Part shown: positions 28,189-33,685 of the stretch, in pieces
Position numbering within the stretch: position 1 is the stretch's first letter
How the letters are laid out: each line of letters opens with the position of its first letter
Origin: an uncultured Planctomycetaceae bacterium
GTDB lineage: Bacteria > Planctomycetota > Planctomycetia > Pirellulales > Pirellulaceae
Direction: 5' to 3'
Length of the DNA stretch: 33,685 nucleotides
Assembly (NCBI GenBank): GCA_903863885.1
Contig: CAIPEB010000345.1
Coordinates: 1-33,685 of the forward strand
Position numbers and translations under genes: made by a program
Notes under the pieces: generated by a model
Seen by the model: the letters and a program-made list of their open reading frames with translations, nothing else
What the model was told of the DNA's origin: nothing
Databases searched by the model: none

Positions 28189-29721
28189 ATGTCCAACTCG
28201 TCTGCTGACCCTTCCAAGCCGAACGACGCAGAATCGGGCAGAAAGACACTTCGCGATCGGAACGTGTCACTGCGTCCGCTGCGCACGATCTTCCTGGTGG
28301 GAATTGCCGCGTCTCCGTTGATCGCTCTGCTGCTTACGTATGTATTTCTGCAGAGGCCAACGCCCCCCTCCGACGCGGAGTCGACGGCGCAGGCGAAACC
28401 AAGTGAATCTCAATCGCCCGAGGCCCGACCCGCCGGAAGGGCTGCTCCGGTTGTCTCACCGGCACCGCGTTCCTCGACAGTCGCATTGCCATCCATCGCA
28501 GCGCCCGCAAGCGCCGAACAACTCCAGCGGGAGTCGGAGGCAGCGGCCCGTGATTTACAGAGCCGCTACCCGAACGTTGCAGAAGGGCTGCATGTCGTCG
28601 CACTGCTGCATGCGCAACTGCGGCAGACGACCGAGGCCGAGAAGATCTGGCGCAAGTGCCTGGAGTTGTCCCCGCGTCGTCCCGAGTACTACGTGAATCT
28701 GGCCACAACCCAGATCGAACGCGGTGAGAGCGCGGCGGCCGTTGCAACTCTGAGGCAATCGCTCGCAGCGGGATGCAAGTCCGAAGCGATCGATTACCAC
28801 CTCGCTCTTGCTTTGATGAAAGTCGGCGACTGCGCCGAGGCCGAGAAGATCCTCAAACCGGCGGTCGGGCAATATCCAGACTCGGCGGATTGCTGGCTGG
28901 CGCTCGGCGAGTCGCAACTCAAGCTGGGCAACGCGGCGGACGCCGAGGCGAGTCTTCGGAAGGCCATTGCCCTCGATGCATCGTCCGCGACCGCCTATTT
29001 CGCGTTGGGCAATGCCTGTGCGAGGCAGGGCAAGACCCAGGAAGCAACTCAGTTCCGCGAAGCTTTTGCAAAACTCAAGGACAAGCAACCTATCGCGGCG
29101 CCGGAACGATTTCAGGTACTGTCGGCCGACGAATGGCGACGGACTGCCGTGGCGGTTCTTTCGGAGGCCGCCATGGTACACGCGTCCCAGGGGGATGTGC
29201 TGGAATCCGAACGATTGCTGCTCCGATCCCTCGCACTCAATCCCATGAACGCCGCGGCATGCAATGCGCTGGCCGGCCTGTACAAGCGGGTGGGAATGCT
29301 GCCGGAGGAACGCGTGGCGAGGCGGCGGCTCCTGGATCTCGAACCGGGAAACGTGGCTCGCTACATCGAATTGGCCGACGTCTCGTCTCGCCAGGGAGAA
29401 GCGGAACTGGCCGAAGCGACTATGAAACTGGCGATTGCCAATCATCCCGACACGGCAGTGCTGTACGCGGCGCTCGCTCAGTGGTTCGTCCAGTGGGGAA
29501 AGGCCGACAAAGCCCGATGGTACGCGCAAGAAGCCGTGCGGCGCCAACCGACTGCGGACGGTTTCCGACTGCTGGCCGCGACCTGTCGGCTGACCGGCGA
29601 TCAGGCCGGCGCAGATGCCGCGACGGCCGAATCCGAAAAATTGAACAGAGAACCCGAGGAACCGGGCCGCCAGCCACCCGCATCACCGCAAACCCCGGCG
29701 GCACCTCCCGAAGCCCGATGA
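28189..29721 (+). CDS. membrane-anchored TPR protein
   Basis: 510 residues. A short basic N-terminus precedes one membrane segment (about 34-54, FLVGIAASPLIALLLTYVF), then a Pro/Ala/Ser-rich linker (55-115). From about 120 to 490 there are about nine TPR-like helix pairs, clearest in HVVALLHAQLRQTTEAEKIW, YYVNLATTQIERGESAAAVA, CWLALGESQLKLGNAADAEA and YFALGNACARQGKTQEAT. The C-terminus is Pro/Ala-rich. TPRs mediate protein-protein contacts; the orientation suggests a periplasmic scaffold. The next gene encodes a CRTAC1-type protein 118 bp downstream, a neighbourhood that recurs in Planctomycetota. No catalytic domain is seen. Confidence 0.9.
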   Translation: MSNSSADPSKPNDAESGRKTLRDRNVSLRPLRTIFLVGIAASPLIALLLTYVFLQRPTPPSDAESTAQAKPSESQSPEARPAGRAAPVVSPAPRSSTVALPSIAAPASAEQLQRESEAAARDLQSRYPNVAEGLHVVALLHAQLRQTTEAEKIWRKCLELSPRRPEYYVNLATTQIERGESAAAVATLRQSLAAGCKSEAIDYHLALALMKVGDCAEAEKILKPAVGQYPDSADCWLALGESQLKLGNAADAEASLRKAIALDASSATAYFALGNACARQGKTQEATQFREAFAKLKDKQPIAAPERFQVLSADEWRRTAVAVLSEAAMVHASQGDVLESERLLLRSLALNPMNAAACNALAGLYKRVGMLPEERVARRRLLDLEPGNVARYIELADVSSRQGEAELAEATMKLAIANHPDTAVLYAALAQWFVQWGKADKARWYAQEAVRRQPTADGFRLLAATCRLTGDQAGADAATAESEKLNREPEEPGRQPPASPQTPAAPPEAR

Positions 29722-29731
29722 ACAAGCAGCG

Positions 29732-29759
29732 ATCCGTGTTTCATTCGTGCAAATCCGTG
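29732..29759. repeat. three phased ATYCGTG repeats
   Basis: ATCCGTG (29732-29738), ATTCGTG (29743-29749) and ATCCGTG (29753-29759) are spaced 11 and 10 bp apart, one helical turn each. They lie between the TPR and CRTAC1 genes. A protein-binding array or a short dispersed repeat are both possible. Confidence 0.4.
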
Positions 29760-29839
29760 GCCTCGTCCTCTCCACAATCCCAGGATCTTCGACCGGGCCT
29801 GCTCGGATTTCGCTCCAGACTTAGGGCTCTTCCCCCATC

Positions 29840-31525
29840 ATGGCGTTGAATATGAAAACGCGTTGCACCGTCCTGCTGCTCGCCTGCAGTCTGATGTTCG
29901 CCAACCGTGCCTGCCGGAGCGGCGAAGCGGCCCTATGCCCGATCCGACTGGAAGATGCCACCGCATCGAGCCGGATCACTTTTCGCCACCACGCGGGCGA
30001 GAACGGACAAGGCTATATCGTTGCCGGCGTCGCTGCGGGGTTGGCACTGTTTGACTTCGATGGCGATGGACGGATCGACATCTTCTTTCTCAACGGTGCG
30101 CCGCTGAAGGGCACTCCCGGAGGTCCCTGGCCCGATGCACTCTATCGCAACAACGGCGATTTCACTTTCACCGATGTGACCGAAGCAGCGGGCGTCGGCG
30201 ATCTCGGCTACGGCCTGGGCGTGACCGTCGGCGATTACGATCAGGACGGGTTGCCGGATCTCTACCTCAACAACTTCGGCCCCAACGTGCTGTACCACAA
30301 TAACGGCGACGGCACTTTCTCGGACGCGACCAGCACCGCCGCAGTGGCCAACGGGAGCAAGGTCGGAGCAGGCACCTGCTTTCTGGACGCGGACGGAGAC
30401 GGGGATCTGGATCTGTACGCGGCCAATTACGTGAATTTCACCTACGAGAACCACGTGTCGATCAAAGTCGGATCGCACTTCCTCCACGCGGGCCCTCGAT
30501 ACTACAAGCCGGTCGAGGACACTCTGTTTCGGAACAACGGCGACGGCACCTTCACGGACGTGAGTCGGGAATCGGGCATCGCATCGGTGGCCGGGCCCGG
30601 GATGGGAATGGTCTGCGGCGATTTCGATGATGACGGCGATACGGATGCGTTCGTCTGCAATGACGAGGCGGCCAATTTCCTGTTCCAAAACGACGGCAAG
30701 GGCCATTTCAAGGAGTCGGCGCTTCTTGCAGGAGTTGCCTACGATTTCTACGGCAAGGAAAACTCGAGCATGGGCGCGGACTGCGGAGACTACGACAACG
30801 ACGGGAAACTCGACCTTTTCATGACCGATTATCAGAGCGAAATGCCCGTTCTTTACCACAATCTGGGGGGTGGGTTATTTGAGGATGCCACGAGCACGGC
30901 AGGCATTACGAACGATCTCTACCCGCACGTTACGTGGGGAACCGGCTTCGCAGACTTTGACAACGACGGAGACCGGGATCTCTACGTCGCCTGCGGACAC
31001 TTCGATCGCGTAGAGAGCTTCGATGACCGAACGTCGCTTCAGGTCCCTAATTTTCTATTGATGAATACGGGGGACGGGAGATTCACGGACGTATCGAAAC
31101 TCTGCGGCAGCGGACTCGCCGTCGCGGAAAGCAGTCGTGGCGCGGGATTCGACGATCTGGACAACGACGGCGATATCGATGCGGTCATCCTGAACTGGAA
31201 TTCCAAGCCGACGATCCTGCGGAACGAGTCACCTGCGGGAAGCCATTGGATCGAGATTGAACTGCACGGCCGCGTCACGAATCGCGATGGAGTGGGCGCA
31301 CGAGTGCGCGTTATCAGCGGTGACGCCGTACAGGTGGACGAAGTCCATAGTGGCCGCAGCTACCAGAGCCACTCGGGCAGTCGCCTGCATTTCGGGCTGG
31401 CCCAAAAGGTCCGCGCGGACCGAATCGAGGTGCGCTGGCCCGGTGGAAAAACAGAGATCTTCCCTGGCGCTGCGTCAGGTCAGCTGGTGAGATTATTCGA
31501 AGGTGCGGGCTCGCCTGAGAATTGA
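29840..31525 (+). CDS. secreted CRTAC1-type protein: FG-GAP/VCBS repeats plus ASPIC/UnbV domain
   Basis: 561 residues from ATG 29840 (ATG 29852 also possible). The signal is VLLLACSLMFA, cut near CRSGEA. Seven calcium-binding-like FG-GAP loops follow: DFDGDGRID, DYDQDGLPD, DADGDGDLD, DFDDDGDTD, DYDNDGKLD, DFDNDGDRD and DLDNDGDID, each followed by an apolar strand and often an N-G-D-G-x-F turn, as in an integrin-like beta-propeller. The ASPIC/UnbV domain is at the C-terminus (about 470-555): NRDGVGARVRV, SGRSYQSHSG, HFGLAQ, IEVRWPGG. The family is extracellular and probably adhesive or carbohydrate-binding; no enzyme activity is known to me. It follows the TPR gene in the same orientation, and an intrinsic terminator lies 100 bp downstream. 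Confidence 0.96.
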   Translation: MALNMKTRCTVLLLACSLMFANRACRSGEAALCPIRLEDATASSRITFRHHAGENGQGYIVAGVAAGLALFDFDGDGRIDIFFLNGAPLKGTPGGPWPDALYRNNGDFTFTDVTEAAGVGDLGYGLGVTVGDYDQDGLPDLYLNNFGPNVLYHNNGDGTFSDATSTAAVANGSKVGAGTCFLDADGDGDLDLYAANYVNFTYENHVSIKVGSHFLHAGPRYYKPVEDTLFRNNGDGTFTDVSRESGIASVAGPGMGMVCGDFDDDGDTDAFVCNDEAANFLFQNDGKGHFKESALLAGVAYDFYGKENSSMGADCGDYDNDGKLDLFMTDYQSEMPVLYHNLGGGLFEDATSTAGITNDLYPHVTWGTGFADFDNDGDRDLYVACGHFDRVESFDDRTSLQVPNFLLMNTGDGRFTDVSKLCGSGLAVAESSRGAGFDDLDNDGDIDAVILNWNSKPTILRNESPAGSHWIEIELHGRVTNRDGVGARVRVISGDAVQVDEVHSGRSYQSHSGSRLHFGLAQKVRADRIEVRWPGGKTEIFPGAASGQLVRLFEGAGSPEN

Positions 31526-31625
31526 CGCCGAGTCACGACACTCGCCCCCCCCAGCCCCGCCATCGTCTTTGCGGATCAATAGTCAGGCAGCAGCATGACT
31601 GTTCGGGCGCGGACTCCCTGTCAAC

Positions 31626-31648
31626 CGACCATTTCGGTCGTTTTTTTT
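31626..31648 (+). terminator. intrinsic terminator after the CRTAC1 gene
   Basis: CGACC (31626-31630), loop ATTTC and GGTCG (31636-31640) are followed directly by eight T residues. The stem is short but GC-rich and the T-run is perfect. It separates the TPR-CRTAC1 unit from the second DUF1559 cassette. Confidence 0.75.
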
Positions 31649-31705
31649 CGTCACAGTTATTTTCTTTTGCGAATTTCACCAGTAAACTGGGCACTCCGAG
31701 TGGCC

Positions 31706-31745
31706 GATTTGCGTATCCGTACACGGAATTGCGTATTCGTACGCG
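31706..31745. repeat. tandem duplication of a 20-bp unit upstream of DUF1559 gene 2
   Basis: Two adjacent 20-bp units (31706-31725 and 31726-31745) agree at 17 of 20 positions; the shared core is TTGCGTATYCGTAC. The 20-bp period, near two helical turns, would put two copies of a DNA-binding protein on the same face. It is 220 bp before the DUF1559 start, so it may be an operator or activator site; this is inference. Confidence 0.6.
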
Positions 31746-31964
31746 ATTGAGCACGGCCATTCGACTGACAAAGCTATCGACAGATACGGCGGATGAGCAC
31801 TGGCCTCCGCCAAGGGATCAATCTCGCCCCTCGGACAATTGGCAGGCATCTGCGGACGATTCGGTGGTCTTACATCTCTCCCGCAAATTAAACAGCGATC
31901 GTAACTCGAAGTTTCGCGTTGGAGTCGGCATTATCGTTTTTTTGTCCCAAAGCGGAGGCGTTCC

Positions 31965-33044
31965 ATGTATCAGAGGTTGTTACGAACAGCGTTCACGCTC
32001 GTGGAGCTACTGGTGGTCATTGCGATCATCGGAATTCTGGTCGCGTTGCTGCTGCCCGCCGTACAGGCGGCCCGCGAAGCGGCCCGCAGGATGTCGTGCG
32101 GCAACAACATGAAGCAGTTGGCGCTCGCAATGCACAACTACCACGACACGCACAAGAAGTTCCCGGCCCTGGGATGCCCGGGCTATGGAACCACGGCGGC
32201 CGGCACCAACGGCGTTTGGTATTCCTGGGCCATCAGCACGCTGCCGTTCATCGAACAGAACTCGCTGTTCGACGGCATCATGTCGCAGGCCAGCGCTCCT
32301 GGCGGCGGGCTTCCCTCGCCATGGAACACGGGCAGCAACACGTTTCTGAACAACTACTGGAAGCAAGACATTCCGGCGCACAAGTGCCCCTCGGATCCGC
32401 CGCCGAACGATCGCGGTGAAAGCCCGTCTCTTTTGACGTACAAGGTCTGCGTCGGCGACGACTACTACCAGAACCATTTTGCGTTGAACAACAACTCGGC
32501 GTTCAACCGCGGCATGTTCCAGGGGATGCGGTGGATCAACATTGCGTCGGTCCAGGACGGCACCTCGAACACAGTGATGATGGGCGAGGTTGCGGGCGGC
32601 GGTTTCGCCAACGATGTGATCGGCGGAGTCGCCGTAAACCAGCAGCCCTGGAATCCGGCCGCCTGCGTCGCCCGCAGGGACCCGGCGGATCCCAAGAAGC
32701 TCACGAGCCCCGTTCGTGCCAATTTCCGCCCCACTTCAGGGCGAGCCTGGGATGGCCGTCCGTACTTCGTTGGTTTCGCGACACTGGTCGGCCCCAACGG
32801 ACCGTCGTGCCACTGGGGAACGGTGGATGGCAACGAGCACATGGGAACGCTGTCCAGCTACCATCCGGGCGGTGCCCAGGTATCGATGGGCGACGGTTCG
32901 GTTCGATTCATCGGCCAGACCATCGACGTCGGCAACCAGGCTGTTGATGACGTCCAGGTTCCAGGCAGCCGCAAGTCTCCGTGGGGAGTATGGGGAGCGC
33001 TCGGCAGCATGAGCGGCGGCGAGACCATATCGGGAGATTTTTGA
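31965..33044 (+). CDS. DUF1559 protein with type IV pilin-like N-terminus (copy 2)
   Basis: 359 residues from ATG 31965 behind a GGAGG site. The N-terminus [18 protein letters not shown] has alanine where copy 1 has glycine at the residue before the first Phe, and prepilin peptidase normally needs Gly there, so processing of this copy may differ. The signature [20 protein letters not shown] and [13 protein letters not shown] follow. The C-terminus has [20 protein letters not shown]. Copy 2 is about 20 residues longer than copy 1 and diverged in the middle, so they are paralogues, not a recent duplication. A lipoprotein gene follows after 220 bp that contain a strong hairpin. Confidence 0.96.
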   Translation: MYQRLLRTAFTLVELLVVIAIIGILVALLLPAVQAAREAARRMSCGNNMKQLALAMHNYHDTHKKFPALGCPGYGTTAAGTNGVWYSWAISTLPFIEQNSLFDGIMSQASAPGGGLPSPWNTGSNTFLNNYWKQDIPAHKCPSDPPPNDRGESPSLLTYKVCVGDDYYQNHFALNNNSAFNRGMFQGMRWINIASVQDGTSNTVMMGEVAGGGFANDVIGGVAVNQQPWNPAACVARRDPADPKKLTSPVRANFRPTSGRAWDGRPYFVGFATLVGPNGPSCHWGTVDGNEHMGTLSSYHPGGAQVSMGDGSVRFIGQTIDVGNQAVDDVQVPGSRKSPWGVWGALGSMSGGETISGDF

Positions 33045-33209
33045 GTACATGCGATCCGGCTCTGTCGCATCGCAAAGCATGCCGGCGGCGCCGAGAACTA
33101 TGTAAGAGACTTGAACCGCACCCTGGCGCGGAGTTCGGACTTTCACGTCCAGATCGGACCGGACGCTTCGGGTTCAGGGTGGTGTGAATCGGTGAGTGAA
33201 ACTGATGGT

Positions 33210-33239
33210 TGCGGCCGCTCTCAAGCGGGAGCGGCCGCA
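33210..33239 (+). other. perfect 11-bp hairpin between DUF1559 gene 2 and the lipoprotein gene
   Basis: TGCGGCCGCTC (33210-33220) pairs exactly with GAGCGGCCGCA (33229-33239) around an 8-nt loop. The ribosome site of the lipoprotein gene (GGAGG, about 33253-33257) starts 13 nt later and no T-run follows. It could be a partial terminator or an RNA-stability element that sets the DUF1559 to lipoprotein ratio. The matching gap in the first cassette (34 bp) has no such structure. Confidence 0.6.
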
Positions 33240-33263
33240 TCACTTTCTAAATGGAGGAGTTTG

Positions 33264-33685
33264 ATGCCCCGCATTCTTTCTTTGGTCGCTTTGGTACTGC
33301 TGCTCAGTTGTACGTGCATCGGCTGTGGCCCCGGCGGCCCCGCACTCGGAACCGTATCCGGAGTCGTCACGCTGGACGGCAAGCCCGTGACGGACGGCCT
33401 GATTACGTTCTCGCCTGAAGGCGGAGGTCCCACCGCCACCGGCACCACAGACGCTACGGGAAAGTACGAGTTGATTTCGGGCGACCGGAAGGGTGCCCCG
33501 GTTGGCAAGCACAAGGTCACAGTGACGACCCTGCAGAAAGCCGAGGCGGTCCCCGAGGTTCGTTCCGACAGCCCCGAGTACGCGAAGATGGCCGCCGGCG
33601 GAGGAGGGGACTACAGCAAGCAGCCGCCGAAGGAAAAGATTCCGGCGAAGTACAACACCGCGACGGAATTGACCCAGGAAGTCAA
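33264..33685 (+). CDS. small lipoprotein with carboxypeptidase-regulatory-like beta domain (copy 2), 3' partial
   Basis: The first 140 codons are present; the right edge cuts the gene. ATG 33264 has a GGAGGAG site. The signal has an apolar core LSLVALVLLLS and lipobox CIGC with C21 as the lipid site. The mature part begins GTVSGVVTLDGKPVTDGLITFSPEG, the same beta-sandwich start as the lipoprotein at 27446. It ends, as far as visible, in KIPAKYNTATELTQEV, aligning with KIPAKYNVKTELKKEV near the end of copy 1, so only about 10-20 residues should be missing. A Gly-rich, Lys-containing insertion (AAGGGGDYSKQPPKE) is unique to this copy. Function unknown; paired with DUF1559 copy 2. Confidence 0.92.
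   Translation, partial: MPRILSLVALVLLLSCTCIGCGPGGPALGTVSGVVTLDGKPVTDGLITFSPEGGGPTATGTTDATGKYELISGDRKGAPVGKHKVTVTTLQKAEAVPEVRSDSPEYAKMAAGGGGDYSKQPPKEKIPAKYNTATELTQEV

Larger units (their letters stand above)
31526..31964. other. intergenic region: terminator and likely promoter of DUF1559 gene 2
   Basis: Holds a T8-tailed hairpin (31626-31648) that should end the CRTAC1 transcript and a 20-bp tandem duplication (31706-31745) upstream of the second DUF1559 gene. That gene has GCGGAGGCG at about 31951-31959 as its ribosome site. No gene is seen here. Confidence 0.6.

Overview
The window looks like a piece of a Planctomycetota chromosome. Evidence: two DUF1559 proteins with type IV pilin-like N-termini and a C-terminal H-x9-DG-type motif, a Ser/Thr kinase fused to a long repeat-rich C-terminal region, a CRTAC1-type (FG-GAP plus ASPIC/UnbV) protein next to a TPR protein, small carboxypeptidase-regulatory-like lipoproteins, and a relic of the integrase family common in that phylum. 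The DNA is GC-rich; the first gene looks less GC-rich than the glycosidase block (judged by eye). All functions are inferred from sequence.

Layout. (1) 1-2967: 3' part of a membrane-anchored Ser/Thr protein kinase, cut by the left edge. (2) 2968-4263: a mostly non-coding stretch with a CAU-anticodon tRNA (minus strand, probably tRNA-Ile2), a 13-bp inverted repeat around it and an integrase relic; this looks like an old integration site. (3) 4264-14036: five closely spaced plus-strand genes for exported proteins: an aldo/keto reductase, an unclassified TIM-barrel-like protein, two tandem GHL6-type putative glycosidases with a beta-galactosidase-trimerisation-like domain, and a large GH20/GH67-like protein. 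Four of the five have twin-arginine signals. (4) 14460-17914: signalling genes, a PP2C phosphatase and a hybrid histidine kinase with two receiver domains. (5) 18269-25784: a second carbohydrate block with mixed orientation: cytoplasmic aldo/keto reductase (-), DUF4038-type glycosidase (+), GH20/GH67-like protein (-) and six-hairpin glycosidase-like protein (-). (6) 26393-33685: DUF1559, lipoprotein, TPR protein, CRTAC1 protein, DUF1559, lipoprotein (cut by the right edge), all plus strand.

How the parts may work together. The two carbohydrate blocks each pair an aldo/keto reductase with putative glycosidases, which suggests extracytoplasmic breakdown of a plant or algal glycan with a redox step. 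I see no SusC/D pair, sulfatase, sugar transporter or sugar-responsive regulator, so the substrate is unknown. The hybrid kinase and PP2C lie between the blocks and could regulate them, but nothing in the sequence proves this. The last block is a surface/secreted-protein cluster in which a DUF1559-lipoprotein cassette occurs twice around a TPR-CRTAC1 pair.

I did not find a clear novel defence or mobile system. The best leads are the Tat-exported reductase/glycosidase locus, the tRNA with flanking inverted repeat and integrase relic, and the cis-elements (20-bp tandem duplication, strong hairpins) around the DUF1559 cassettes.
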